Shown here: positions 16,743 through 27,179 of the stretch, in pieces
Layout: each line of letters starts with the position of its first letter
How positions within the stretch are numbered: position 1 is the first letter of the stretch
Source of the DNA: an uncultured Flavobacteriaceae bacterium
Lineage (GTDB): Bacteria > Bacteroidota > Bacteroidia > Flavobacteriales > Flavobacteriaceae
DNA length: 64,000 bases
Assembly: GCA_947498845.1 (NCBI GenBank)
Contig: CANMLX010000002.1
Location: forward strand, 124,001-188,000
Direction of reading: 5' to 3'
Notes under the pieces: generated by a model
Told to the model about the DNA's origin: nothing
Seen by the model: the letters and a program-made list of their open reading frames with translations, nothing else
Database searches by the model: none
Translations under genes and position numbers: made by a program

Positions 16743-19700
16743 TTAAAAATGACCTTGAGCAGTAATTCCAAATCGGAAATTGGTAAACAAATTGCTACTT
16801 AAATCTGGCATAATGCCTCCAGAAATCCAGCTTAAATTACCTTGACTAAATTGGAAAAATGAGGCCCCTATGGTTAAGCCACTTGGCGTCCATGGATTTA
16901 TTGATTCTCCTAACACGGCTCTTTCAGCAGGATTTAATGGATCTGGATCTTCAATAGATACTTCGGGTGTATAGGTAAGCCCTAATACTCCAGCTCTGGC
17001 GAAGATTCCTGTTTCTGTACTTAAATTAAAGTCACCAAAGAGGTACGAACTGTATAAGGGACCTCCTCCAGAAAATGTGCCTTGAAATTGAGCGCCTTCT
17101 GCTGATGCAGATCCAGAACCATCAATATTCAACTGAGGGAACCCTAAAATATTCAACCTACCATCTGCATTAAATTCGGTGCTGCCATCGGTATCAAAAG
17201 TTCCAGAAGCATTTAAATGTAAACGACCAATGCTCCCAAAAGTTCTGGCATCTAATGATCCATTAAATGTACCTGAGTCGACTTCTGCTCTAGCATTAAA
17301 GTCCCCGAGAGAAAAGGAACCTGCTCTTACAGAACCAAATAAGCTTAAATTTCCACTGGCTTGTGGTAGTCCTTGTGTTAATGAGGGAATAGCATTATTA
17401 ATAGGTATTTCACTTGGTACTGGAATTTGCAAAGAAGCATCTCCTACTACCGATAAATTAAGACCTGATAAATCTCCTATTACAGCGCCGCCTTCCAGTT
17501 CTAAATTAGCTGTTCCTGCATCTGTATCTACACTTGCCTCACCACTCCCCTCTGCAAATCCTGTTGTGTTTAAATCTAATGATGGTACACTTAATAAAAA
17601 ACCAGATCTAAATCTCCCTGAAAGCTCCAATCTTCCTGAGGCAGACCTATCGCTTGAAAAGAGATTGTTAATCCTGAAATCTCCTGATAGTGATAAAGGG
17701 CTTATAACAGGTAAAATGGGGGTTATTTGTACGGGACTTTCTTCATTATCGTCTTCTGTTGGTGGTGGGGCAGATTGTTTACCACTTTTATCTATTTTCA
17801 TTACTGGATTGTTATTACAATATCTGTACAGGTTTACACCATCACTAATTCCTATGGGATCTGTACTTAACCATCTTCCTAACCATGGTAAATAATATCT
17901 TGCGCTATGGTACTCTAATCCTGTTTCCTCATCACGCTCCATCCCAGTATATCGATATTGTTTTGCAGCCGATTTCACACTATTGTTATTGGCTTGATAG
18001 GCTGTAGTACCAAAAGGGTGATATTCTTCATAAGATATCACTCTTGCTACTGTAGAATTGTCTAGCTCTAATGCAGAAGATCCTAAATGATTGTGTAATT
18101 GATACCTAACAAGTTGTTGTTCTGTACCATCATTTACACCGTTTCTGGTTTCTACAATTACAAACCGATGGCCTTGATCTATTAAACTTAAGCTTGTCCT
18201 TTCTAATCCTGTATTTGCACCGTTATGCTTTTTGTATAATTCATAACCAGACACATAAACACGTTCTTCTTTTTTTGTTGGTAATGCTCCATCTAAAGCT
18301 TGATTCTCTGTTATTTTACGTATGCGTTGCCCATTGGCATCGTATTGATAATAGGTGATTACTGGAGTATTATCATTGGTACAAAATTGTCTGCTTGTTA
18401 GGACTATTTCTTCTTTAAAATTCCAACTTATTTTTTCGAGATGTGGTAATTCTTCCAGAAAGCCATGAGCTGCATGGTGCTTATATTTAGTGTAATTGGC
18501 AGGATTGCCATTATCTCCTATGTGTGTACTTTTTAATCTATTATTAACAGCTTCGTATTGGTAGGTTCTTGTCCAGTTACCTCCCGCTGCCACATGTTTC
18601 ATTTCGGTGATATTACCAACGGTATCATAGGCATAGCGTTGCGTATAGTTACGTACTGCCATTGCATCTCCTGGATTGATATTACGTATAAAAGGTGTGT
18701 CATTCCAATTATCACAGGTACCAAAATTTAAAGCTGCTGTATTCTCTCTACCTGTGGCTTCTACTAATCGATATAAAGCATCATAAGTATAAGACGAATC
18801 ACCTGTAATTTTTTGATTATCAAAAAACACAACAGGGATGTTTTTATCTTCTATATGTGTAATGTTCCCCACCGCATCGTAGGTGTAATGCCAATCTTGT
18901 AAACGATCCCCATTTTGTTGTTTACTTTCTAATCTTTTAAGTCTAAACGTTTCTGTATCGTAATAAAATTTGGTAGTTACATTATTACCATAGATAATCT
19001 TTTCACGTTGTCCTTTTTCGTTATAATCTATGTCTTTTATATATGTTGATGCTGTTGTATCTCCAAAGTGTAATACACGTTCTCCGTTTAACATCCCTGT
19101 TTCATTATAAGAGGGTGTTATAATACTACCGTCTGGTGTAATTTGCCTAGATATTCTACCCAATGCATCTGTTTCTGTAGTAAATGTAAATCCTGCACCA
19201 ACTTCCAGATCGTTAATTAAATTTCCATCTATCCAGTTAGCTACTTCTTTATATTTTTTAAATAGTTTTCGGGTTGTAGTAAGTGGCTGAGCTTTGAAAT
19301 TATAATCAGGGGTATCTACTAATCCTCCTGTATCATAATGTTGAATAACTTTTCCTAATATATTTTTGGCTTGTAGCTGAATTTCGTTGAACCTATTGCC
19401 TTCTGTTCTAATTCCTGTTAATAGACTTTCACCATATATAACTCTATTAAAAATATGGTCTAGCGGTATTGCCCCATCTCCTCCAATAACTTTACTATGG
19501 GTAGGTCTCTGGGCATTATCATAGAAATATTGAAACTCATGTGCTCTCTCATCCCAGGTACGAAGAGGGCTTCCTAGTATATTAGTTAATAACCAGCGTT
19601 TCCCTGCATCGATACTATGGCTATACACCATATTACCTAGCATATCGTATTTATATTGCATGGTCGTATTATTACGAGCATCAATAACTGTTCGTAAATT

Positions 19701-22700
19701 TCCTTCGGCATCAACTACAATTCTTGTTTGATATAATTCATCAATATTTGTAGTTATATTTCTGTTATGAGAGGTCGATAAAATAGGTCTGCCCAAAGTA
19801 TCAAAATGTAAAACCTCTGGGGTATCTGCGTGTTTTTCTGCTTTGTCTGCTGCTTGTTTTTCCTTGTCTGGATCTTTGCCTTCTGCTATGAGTTGTGCAT
19901 CTATTAAATGATTTGTTCGGTTTAGGTACCATGAAGATTCTAGAATTGTATCATTTGCATCAAAGACTACTTGTTTCCATGAATCGAATTTTACTTTAGA
20001 AAACGTCCCATCTGGCATTTCTGTTCTTATCAATCTGCTTGCTGCATCATAATAATTAATAGATGTTTTGCCTGTTTCTACCAATGCTTTAAAATCTTCG
20101 TATTTATGGTGTATTGAAAAATAGGGTTCGTACTGTTTTACTACATTTCCTTTGTTATTTTTTATAGTTTTACCATTACCTATCCATCTAAGTTGTTTGG
20201 GAACAAGCAAGGCTGTATTTGTCTCAACTATTTGTATGGTATCATCTGGATTAACAAGAACTTCTTTAGAAATCCCTGGCTCTGCCTGTACTTTTTGCAT
20301 AACAACTTCTCCTACGCCATTAGAATACTCAAAAGCTATTTGAATTGGTGAATTAGCATTTTGTTGCACATGTTCTTCTCGTGTTATGTTTGAGATTACA
20401 ATGGGTTTCCCTGAAGAGGCATAAGCATTAAAATCGTATACAAACCTAGATGAGGCATTGTTTAGTAAACTTTTTCCAAGATTTGTTAGTTGTACTGAAT
20501 CTGGAGCACTAAAAAAATTATTTATTAATGTTGATTCTACAGCATCTGTTATTTCTGAAATTCCTGTTAATTCATCTGCTTCATTACCTTTTCCCATAAT
20601 GGCCATAGCTTTTACTAAGCCCAACTCGTCACTAATAGTTTCTGATATGTTTCCATTTATATCTTTCATCCTATTGGGTAAAAGTGTGCGGAAATTAAAA
20701 CGCTCTACCTTAGATATATTCCCTAATACATCTTCTGTTTCTTCTATAAATAAAAAGTAGTTGCTATAGTATTTTACCTTGGTTACGGCATCGTAAGGGT
20801 CTATATATGATATTGGTACGTAAAAACGATTTTCTGCATCGTTTGAGGTTTCTATTGCTGTTTTAAATTGAGTGCTGCCAGAACGTATCCACCAATTATT
20901 ATCGCCTTCACTATGTGTGAATTTCCCTTCGGTTAATAGAGCGTCATTTACTTTTAATTCGAAAATATCTGTCACTAATTCTGGCGTGTATGCCAATTGA
21001 TAACTTTCAAAAGGCAATGCCAACGCTTCTAATTGATGTAGTGGTAATGCACCTGATAAATCATTTTGGTAATAGGTAGATTTTATATGCTCAATACATC
21101 TTTTTTGTGCTTTACCTGCAACCAAAGGTTTATCTATTTCATGGTATAAAGCGGTATCTGATTGCTCATCTAAGAGGATGTTTGTAAAATCATCTGGCGT
21201 ATAGTATGTATCTGTTTTAGACACGCCTTTAAGTTGAAAGGTTTTAATTTCTGAAGACAATCTTAAACGGTGTGTATGCGCTCCTATCACATCATTTGTA
21301 AATTGATTCGCTGTATACCTTATTATTGTTTTGTTTTGTTCTTCTTGTATTTCAAGAGGAAGAGAGAGATCTGGAGATAATCTTGGGTAAACTACGTCTG
21401 CAGATTCTAATACATTACCATAGGTATCTAATTTTATATTCAGGTTATGTGCAATTCGTGGGTCTTCTATATTTCTTTCGTAATTATAGGCAATGGCTTC
21501 ACTTTCCTTTACAACATAAATGGCATGTTTGTTTTTGCCTTTTGGTTGTAACAGTTCAATGAAACAATTGTGTGTTTCTACCAAAAAAGGCGTTAGTTCC
21601 TTTTTTCGAGCAGCTTCGATATTTCCAAATTTAACAGCGTCTTTAGCAAAAGTTTCGGACCGCAGTTTCATGCCTTTACAAGCCCTATAGGCCTCCCGTA
21701 GTTCTTGTGCCGTTATTTGGTCAAGTATTGTAGGGTCTATGCCTGGTGCTACAATTATTCTTGCATCTGGTAATGTGGCTTCTTGATGTGTTACAGGAAA
21801 CCCTTGTCTTATCATTTCCTCATACCAATAATCTTTTGTAAACTGACTTAAGATTTTTTCTTTTTGTAAATATGCCCCTGTATGATTCCAGGTTTTTACT
21901 ATTACTGGCTCTTGATGCAAAGTTTCGTCTACAATATTTGACGCCTCTCCTTTTTTCCAATGCTCAAAAGTTTCGGCATCTATTCTTTCTACCATTCCAA
22001 AACCGCGAAATTCTCTTTCTGGATGGTCATAGTAGCCATGATGGTACTTATATTCACTAACAAATTTGTGTCCTGATATTTTATCTTGAGTAGTGGTTTT
22101 TACAACACAATGTACTGGAAAGTGTAATTTGGTTGCCCAAGGCTTTCCTGCAAGTTTATCTTCGATGAAAAATTGAGTAGATGGCGCATAATCTATAGCT
22201 ACTTCTTTACCCAAATTGTTTTTATAAGAAACCAAAACATGGGGTTTCTTACTATTCATAAGATCTATATATTTAATGGATGCATTTGTATCTTTTGATA
22301 ATGAACTTGACCACACAATACAAGCTACGCCATTACCCAACAAATCTGTTACTGTAATTTTTGATCTAGGATGAATGTCTGGAAAAGTATTAATTGTAAA
22401 AGGTGAACTACTAAAACTATTGCCACTCAAATTCTTCCAACATGTAAATTTATTTTTTCCTAAATAAATTATGTCGGCTGTTCCTGAGCCATCAATATCT
22501 GCCAATCTTAAATAGTTTGGGTTAAAAGTGTCTGGGTGATCAAAAAAAGGTGCATTATCCATAGCAATTTTTGTCCCAAATTTCCCATACCCTAAATTGG
22601 GCCAGTAACACACTTCTCCATTTCTAATTCTTAAAATATCGGTCATTCCATCTCCAGACATATCTGCTAAATAGATGGTTTGATCTTCATCTTCGAAAAC

Positions 22701-24458
22701 TATATGTGGCCCTTTTTCTTCATTAATTGGTTTTGGAGTTCTCATTGCTGGCGCAAAGCCATCCCGCCCTTTGGATGCATACCATGAAAACACCTGCTCC
22801 TCACTAATTATGACTTCTGGTTTACCATCACCATTTAAATCAAGCATTCTGGTATTGCTGTCATTAAAGTTAATATTGGGAAGTGCTTTGAATGTCTTTA
22901 ATCCGCCCCAGTTATTATCATCATTCAATTCAAAAAAACCTGTAGGCTCTGTTCCAAAATTGACTAATTGTTTCCCGCCATCTGCATCTAAATCTAATAA
23001 TTGTAAGTTGCGTCCTAAACCTGAAAAGGAAGGTTTAGGTGATACTAATTTTGCTTGTTCAAACGTTCCGTTACCAAGATTATGCTTATAAAACCAACTG
23101 TTGGCTTGTTCTGTAAGGATTCCAGATAAACCTTCGTTATATAAGTCGATAAATTGGTATTGTTGTTCATCTAATCCTATAGGAGCATGGGTTAAATCAT
23201 TTGTGTCTATCGCTTTTATGTCTTTATTCCAATCATGTTTTTGGTACTCTAACTCTATAGGTGGGAGATTTTTATGTGCATACGAGCCATCTGTTTTTTT
23301 TATGTAACCATGTGAAGTGATTGTTTTTAAAAATGTAAAATCTTGTTCAGTAGCAGCATCATAATTAAAATTAACCGATTTTATAAGTGTTTTTTTATCA
23401 GACTTATCTTGTTGCAATGCTAATTCTTCAAATACATGAAATAGTAAAACACGCTTACATAATCGTGCTGTTCTTATCTCAAAACCAGCTTTGTAATCTG
23501 AAAACACATCAGGTCTAAAATCCCAATCATGAATTGTTTCTGGTGAATCTGTAGGTAATGTAGTTCCGTAATCAAATACGGTTTGGAACATATAATCTAT
23601 TTCTTCTGGGAAATTATCATCAAAGGTTTTATATGGTGTTTTATTACCATAACATATTTTATCTATGTAAGTATTAGTATATGTTATTATACCTTTTTTA
23701 TGTCTATTACGGTTATGCAGTAAAGACTTATCAAATCCTATTTCGTCTTCCTTTTTATAAACATATTGAGAACAGTTTCCTTTATCATCAAATATAAATT
23801 CTGGTAACCATTTAAATATTTTTGTGGCGTCATCTGGATTTGAAATAACCGCATTTTGGGTCCAACCAAAAAGTGTTGTTATATTATTACCTGTAATAAC
23901 GCGCCACTTTATTATTCCTGTGTTTTTTTCTGTCCAACGCTCTATACGGGCAAACAACCCTTCTACTCTTGGTTTATAATTTCTTATGGTAAATAAGCCA
24001 TCTGGTGAATCTGTTTCATTTAAAATATATTCATCTTTTGCATCTAAAACAAAACTGCCTTCTTCATTTTTTTTAAACTCTGGAACTAAATCTTCTGTTT
24101 CTGAAAACAAGAATGTATCAGAATCAATAGCATCTTTATATTGTGGAATTTCTTTATCTGTTTTCCTTTGAATACTACTTAAGCTTAAATTCCATCCTAA
24201 ACCAAAAACACCATTTCCAGAGCCAGAACTATAGGAGAGATTTATAGCTGGAGATGCGCCTCTAGCAGGTGAAAAAGGTAGTGGTATAGAAAATGTAGAA
24301 GTACCATTAACTGCATTAACAGAAAACTTTTCATCAATGCCCTTTATTGCCCCTCCTCCCTTTGGTAGTGTAATTGAAGGCACTTCAATCGCATTAGATT
24401 TCGTTTTACCACCATCAGTTTTTAAGAAACTACTATTTTCTCTAGATTTATCATTCAT
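16743..24458 (-). CDS. TcB-TcC fusion (SpvB / Rhs) toxin protein, 2571 aa
   Basis: First gene of the Tc operon. The N-terminus (about residues 25-330) is an SpvB-type domain (LPKGGGAIKGIDEKF, then LSYSSGSGNGVFGLGWNLSL). FG-GAP/VCBS-like repeats follow at about 430-700 (LDLDADGGKQLVNF, LDLNGDGKPEVII, LADIDGSGTADIIYLG), forming the beta-propeller that docks on TcA. Then come the TcdB middle regions and many Rhs/YD repeats (about 1450-2130). The Rhs core ending in DPIGISDGVNLYRYCNNNPV lies near residues 2190-2225 and in the family is where self-cleavage releases the C-terminal payload into the Rhs shell. TcB and TcC, often separate genes, are fused here. The last 345 residues are a variable payload unlike common Tc toxins (see findings). 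No signal peptide. ATG at 24458 is preceded by AAAGAA. Confidence 0.93.
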   Translation of the reverse strand: MNDKSRENSSFLKTDGGKTKSNAIEVPSITLPKGGGAIKGIDEKFSVNAVNGTSTFSIPLPFSPARGASPAINLSYSSGSGNGVFGLGWNLSLSSIQRKTDKEIPQYKDAIDSDTFLFSETEDLVPEFKKNEEGSFVLDAKDEYILNETDSPDGLFTIRNYKPRVEGLFARIERWTEKNTGIIKWRVITGNNITTLFGWTQNAVISNPDDATKIFKWLPEFIFDDKGNCSQYVYKKEDEIGFDKSLLHNRNRHKKGIITYTNTYIDKICYGNKTPYKTFDDNFPEEIDYMFQTVFDYGTTLPTDSPETIHDWDFRPDVFSDYKAGFEIRTARLCKRVLLFHVFEELALQQDKSDKKTLIKSVNFNYDAATEQDFTFLKTITSHGYIKKTDGSYAHKNLPPIELEYQKHDWNKDIKAIDTNDLTHAPIGLDEQQYQFIDLYNEGLSGILTEQANSWFYKHNLGNGTFEQAKLVSPKPSFSGLGRNLQLLDLDADGGKQLVNFGTEPTGFFELNDDNNWGGLKTFKALPNINFNDSNTRMLDLNGDGKPEVIISEEQVFSWYASKGRDGFAPAMRTPKPINEEKGPHIVFEDEDQTIYLADMSGDGMTDILRIRNGEVCYWPNLGYGKFGTKIAMDNAPFFDHPDTFNPNYLRLADIDGSGTADIIYLGKNKFTCWKNLSGNSFSSSPFTINTFPDIHPRSKITVTDLLGNGVACIVWSSSLSKDTNASIKYIDLMNSKKPHVLVSYKNNLGKEVAIDYAPSTQFFIEDKLAGKPWATKLHFPVHCVVKTTTQDKISGHKFVSEYKYHHGYYDHPEREFRGFGMVERIDAETFEHWKKGEASNIVDETLHQEPVIVKTWNHTGAYLQKEKILSQFTKDYWYEEMIRQGFPVTHQEATLPDARIIVAPGIDPTILDQITAQELREAYRACKGMKLRSETFAKDAVKFGNIEAARKKELTPFLVETHNCFIELLQPKGKNKHAIYVVKESEAIAYNYERNIEDPRIAHNLNIKLDTYGNVLESADVVYPRLSPDLSLPLEIQEEQNKTIIRYTANQFTNDVIGAHTHRLRLSSEIKTFQLKGVSKTDTYYTPDDFTNILLDEQSDTALYHEIDKPLVAGKAQKRCIEHIKSTYYQNDLSGALPLHQLEALALPFESYQLAYTPELVTDIFELKVNDALLTEGKFTHSEGDNNWWIRSGSTQFKTAIETSNDAENRFYVPISYIDPYDAVTKVKYYSNYFLFIEETEDVLGNISKVERFNFRTLLPNRMKDINGNISETISDELGLVKAMAIMGKGNEADELTGISEITDAVESTLINNFFSAPDSVQLTNLGKSLLNNASSRFVYDFNAYASSGKPIVISNITREEHVQQNANSPIQIAFEYSNGVGEVVMQKVQAEPGISKEVLVNPDDTIQIVETNTALLVPKQLRWIGNGKTIKNNKGNVVKQYEPYFSIHHKYEDFKALVETGKTSINYYDAASRLIRTEMPDGTFSKVKFDSWKQVVFDANDTILESSWYLNRTNHLIDAQLIAEGKDPDKEKQAADKAEKHADTPEVLHFDTLGRPILSTSHNRNITTNIDELYQTRIVVDAEGNLRTVIDARNNTTMQYKYDMLGNMVYSHSIDAGKRWLLTNILGSPLRTWDERAHEFQYFYDNAQRPTHSKVIGGDGAIPLDHIFNRVIYGESLLTGIRTEGNRFNEIQLQAKNILGKVIQHYDTGGLVDTPDYNFKAQPLTTTRKLFKKYKEVANWIDGNLINDLEVGAGFTFTTETDALGRISRQITPDGSIITPSYNETGMLNGERVLHFGDTTASTYIKDIDYNEKGQREKIIYGNNVTTKFYYDTETFRLKRLESKQQNGDRLQDWHYTYDAVGNITHIEDKNIPVVFFDNQKITGDSSYTYDALYRLVEATGRENTAALNFGTCDNWNDTPFIRNINPGDAMAVRNYTQRYAYDTVGNITEMKHVAAGGNWTRTYQYEAVNNRLKSTHIGDNGNPANYTKYKHHAAHGFLEELPHLEKISWNFKEEIVLTSRQFCTNDNTPVITYYQYDANGQRIRKITENQALDGALPTKKEERVYVSGYELYKKHNGANTGLERTSLSLIDQGHRFVIVETRNGVNDGTEQQLVRYQLHNHLGSSALELDNSTVARVISYEEYHPFGTTAYQANNNSVKSAAKQYRYTGMERDEETGLEYHSARYYLPWLGRWLSTDPIGISDGVNLYRYCNNNPVMKIDKSGKQSAPPPTEDDNEESPVQITPILPVISPLSLSGDFRINNLFSSDRSASGRLELSGRFRSGFLLSVPSLDLNTTGFAEGSGEASVDTDAGTANLELEGGAVIGDLSGLNLSVVGDASLQIPVPSEIPINNAIPSLTQGLPQASGNLSLFGSVRAGSFSLGDFNARAEVDSGTFNGSLDARTFGSIGRLHLNASGTFDTDGSTEFNADGRLNILGFPQLNIDGSGSASAEGAQFQGTFSGGGPLYSSYLFGDFNLSTETGIFARAGVLGLTYTPEVSIEDPDPLNPAERAVLGESINPWTPSGLTIGASFFQFSQGNLSWISGGIMPDLSSNLFTNFRFGITAQGHF

Positions 24459-25593
24459 TTCTTTATCTGTTATAATAAAATATTTTCTTGTAGCAGGTAA
24501 TCAATGCAGGTTAAAGTGTGTTATTATATAGATACCTCTTTAATCCTACCGCTATTCAATATTTTTGGGGATAATATGAATGCTATAACAAGTGTTAATT
24601 CATACTGTTTATACTTTTATCTGTAACATTTAACTCAGATTAAGCATTGGAACTTCGTTATGAAGCTATGAGATATAATAAACACTTACTTTTTCTTGAT
24701 TTTAGTCCCGCATGTGCGGGAGTTAAATCAAAAAAAGCAGAGAAGCAGAAGTGTTTGCAGTAGCTTAGAGCTGTAATAGATTTTCCAATGCATAATCTGA
24801 GTTTAACACGTCAAAATAGTTTTAGGTATTTAACTACTTGCTTTACTGAAGCACTAAATTAGTTCACCCATATATAGAATCTATAAGGTGATCTCCCTAT
24901 TTTTAAGGGGTGTTTTTCCTGTTTTATAAATGAAGTACCTCTGAAATATGAATAATGATGTTTAATTACCTCAAAGCATTCATAGCTTTTGGTTATAAGA
25001 AGTTAACATATATCCTGTGAGTTCGACCTAAGAACACTATTTTTTAAAACACAAATACCTATCTATCAATCACTTAATTTAAACAAGCGTATTATGTCAC
25101 TCTTGAAGCTATGAAAATGTATTAAATTCTAGCTAAAAACCACCAAACACGCCATCTTCTTCCTTAAATTACCATAAACTAGCGCGCTAGTCTATCGTAA
25201 TTATAAGTTGAATCTAGCCTATTTATTGAATTTTATCTATGATTCTTAAATCGAATTTAGGTATATAGGAAACGCGGTGGTTTTTTACAAAAAGAATTTC
25301 ACCCTCAATGTTGAGGGTAAAAAATATTGAATATTTCTAGATAACAGAGGTAGAATTTGGCTTTGGAATAGAAAGAGTGGGTCTTTTTGGGGCTAATATC
25401 CTTTTACGAAGTTTAAAAAAAGCTATGAATAACGAATAAAGACTTTTAGTCTTTGAATGACATATTATAACCATATAACACGAAATATTTTACTACAAAT
25501 AGAGGTTTTTTAAAAAAAAATATTTAACTTTATGTTGTTCTGTTAATTTAACCCTAAACATAATAGACCATCTTAATTTAAATCTTCCTAGAT
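24459..25593. other. Long gene-free stretch upstream of the Tc operon
   Basis: About 1.1 kb without a credible gene. It should contain the Tc operon promoter near 24459-24600, although no clean TTTG/TAnnTTTG pair is visible there. It also holds a 172-bp foldback repeat (24632-24803), a perfect 14-bp palindrome ACTAGCGCGCTAGT (25178-25191), inverted arms AAAAACCACC / GGTGGTTTTTT (25135-25144 and 25276-25286), and the near-palindrome ACCCTCAATGTTGAGGGT (25301-25318). Confidence 0.6.
24632..24803. repeat. 172-bp foldback repeat, family A copy 1
   Basis: Terminal inverted repeats AACTCAGATTAAGCATTGGAA (start) and the reverse complement of AACTCAGATTATGCATTGGAA (end) differ at one base. Inner arms also pair loosely (AGCTA and AAACACTT recur in both arms), and the tip is a hairpin CCCGCATGTGCGGG at about 24707-24720. 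No reading frame is contained. A second copy lies at 45191-45360. The structure is MITE-like or that of a long structured RNA. Confidence 0.7.
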
Positions 25594-25806
25594 ATGAAAT
25601 TCAAAAGAAACATGAGTGACTCTGATAGAATAATACGTTTTATTGTAGCTATCGTTTTATTACCTATTTATTTTGTTGCTGGTGTTAGAGGTTTTTGGGG
25701 TATTATAATTTTAATTGTTTCCACTATTTTTTTATTGACTAGTCTTTCGTCTTTCTGTCCTTTATATAAGGCTTTTAGTGTGAAAAAATTTAATTATGAT
25801 GAATGA
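25594..25806 (+). CDS. DUF2892 family small membrane protein
   Basis: A 70-aa protein with two hydrophobic helices (about residues 13-32 and 35-55) and a short Lys-rich N-terminus. The pattern MSDSDRIIRFIVAIVLLPIY, then a turn with RGFWGI and a later SSFCPLYKAF, fits the YgaP-type DUF2892 inner-membrane family, with the conserved CPLY near the C-terminus. Its role is not firmly known; in other proteins this domain is often joined to rhodanese or other sulfur-related domains. It stands alone, convergent with glyA. Confidence 0.82.
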   Translation: MKFKRNMSDSDRIIRFIVAIVLLPIYFVAGVRGFWGIIILIVSTIFLLTSLSSFCPLYKAFSVKKFNYDE

Positions 25807-25856
25807 TAGTGAACTTGTGCTGTAAAATAGCTCTAACCTAATTTTAAAAACAAAAA

Positions 25857-25880
25857 AGACCAAATACTAATATTTGGCCT
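25857..25880 (-). terminator. Terminator downstream of glyA
   Basis: On the minus strand a 10-bp stem (AGGCCAAATA with TATTTGGTCT, one G-U pair) with a 4-base loop is followed by TTTTTT. It lies about 28 bp after the glyA stop, and the opposite strand can serve the DUF2892 gene. Confidence 0.8.
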
Positions 25881-25907
25881 TATTTTGTTGTACTTGTGTG
25901 CCTAAGA

Positions 25908-27179
25908 CTAAGCGAACAAAGGTTTATCTTTCATTAAACCATTTACTTTTTCTTTTACAGCTTCTAATACAGAATCGTTTTCAAAATTATTGATAACTTC
26001 ATCGACTAAATCTGCTATAACAGCCATATCGGCTTCTTTAGCACCTCTAGTAGTTACTGCGGCAACTCCAATTCTTATACCTGAGGTAACAAATGGTGAT
26101 TTATCATCAAAAGGCACCATATTTTTATTTACAGTAATATCTGCTTTTACTAAGGCTTGCTCAGCATCTTTACCTGAAATATTTTTATTTCTTAAGTCAA
26201 TTAACATCATATGATTATCTGTGCCTCCAGATATAATATCGTAACCTTTATCTACTAATGCTTTTGCCATAGCAGTAGCATTTTGTTTTACTTGCAATGC
26301 GTAATTTAAAAAATTGTCTGTTAACGCTTCACCAAATGCTATTGCTTTTGCTGCAATAATATGCTCTAGAGGCCCTCCTTGATTTCCTGGAAATACAGCA
26401 GAATCTAATAAAGACGACATTTTTCTTAACTTACCATTCTTTAATTTAATACCAAATGGGTTTTCAAAATCTTTCCCCATCATAATCATACCGCCTCTTG
26501 GTCCTCTTAAAGTTTTGTGAGTTGTAGTTGTTACTATATGACAGTGTGGTAATGGATCATTTAAAATACCTTTAGCAATTAGACCTGCCGGGTGAGAAAT
26601 ATCAGCCATTAAAATAGCGTCTACACTATCGGCAATCTCTCTAAAACGCTTAAAATCTATATCACGAGAATAAGCAGATGCACCCGCTATGATTAGTTTA
26701 GGCTGCTCTTTTGTTGCAATTTCCTGAATCTTATCATAATTTAAAACACCTGTTTCCTTTTCAACACCATAAAATACTGGATTGTATAATCTCCCCGAAA
26801 AATTTACTGGTGAGCCATGAGTTAAATGTCCGCCATGAGACAAATCAAAACCTAAAATAGTATCACCAGGTTTAATACAAGCATGGTAAACTGCAGTATT
26901 GGCTTGACTTCCAGAATGCGGTTGTACATTTACATAGTCTGCTCCAAATAACGTTTTTGCCCTATCTATAGCTATTTGCTCTACTTCATCAACAACTTCA
27001 CACCCTCCATAATAACGCTTACCTGGATAACCTTCGGCATATTTATTTGTTAAAACAGAGCCTCCGGCTTCCATAACCTGATCACTTACAAAGTTTTCGG
27101 ATGCTATAAGTTCTATACCATGTAATTGGCGCTCTTTTTCTGCTTGAATAAGTTCAAAAATTTGTTCGTCGCGTTGCAT
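25908..27179 (-). CDS. glyA: Serine hydroxymethyltransferase
   Basis: A 423-aa PLP enzyme that interconverts serine and glycine while charging tetrahydrofolate with a methylene group, the main source of one-carbon units. The PLP lysine sits in [14 protein letters not shown] near residue 222. The N-terminal [11 protein letters not shown], the [15 protein letters not shown] segment and [12 protein letters not shown] are all hallmarks of GlyA. Length is normal. It is monocistronic, with a terminator just downstream and a Bacteroidota -7 box TATTTTTG on the minus strand at 27208-27215, about 30 bp upstream of the start. Confidence 0.97.
   Translation of the reverse strand: MQRDEQIFELIQAEKERQLHGIELIASENFVSDQVMEAGGSVLTNKYAEGYPGKRYYGGCEVVDEVEQIAIDRAKTLFGADYVNVQPHSGSQANTAVYHACIKPGDTILGFDLSHGGHLTHGSPVNFSGRLYNPVFYGVEKETGVLNYDKIQEIATKEQPKLIIAGASAYSRDIDFKRFREIADSVDAILMADISHPAGLIAKGILNDPLPHCHIVTTTTHKTLRGPRGGMIMMGKDFENPFGIKLKNGKLRKMSSLLDSAVFPGNQGGPLEHIIAAKAIAFGEALTDNFLNYALQVKQNATAMAKALVDKGYDIISGGTDNHMMLIDLRNKNISGKDAEQALVKADITVNKNMVPFDDKSPFVTSGIRIGVAAVTTRGAKEADMAVIADLVDEVINNFENDSVLEAVKEKVNGLMKDKPLFA

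Noticed and set aside
17179..17895. A 238-codon plus-strand reading frame opposite the toxin payload region
   Set aside because: It is antisense to the TcB-TcC C-terminus; its Ser/Pro/Lys-rich composition follows from the repetitive beta-strand codons on the other strand, and no promoter or start context supports it.
25301..25318. Terminator call for the ACCCTCAATGTTGAGGGT dyad
   Set aside because: No T-tract on either strand and no gene ends nearby.
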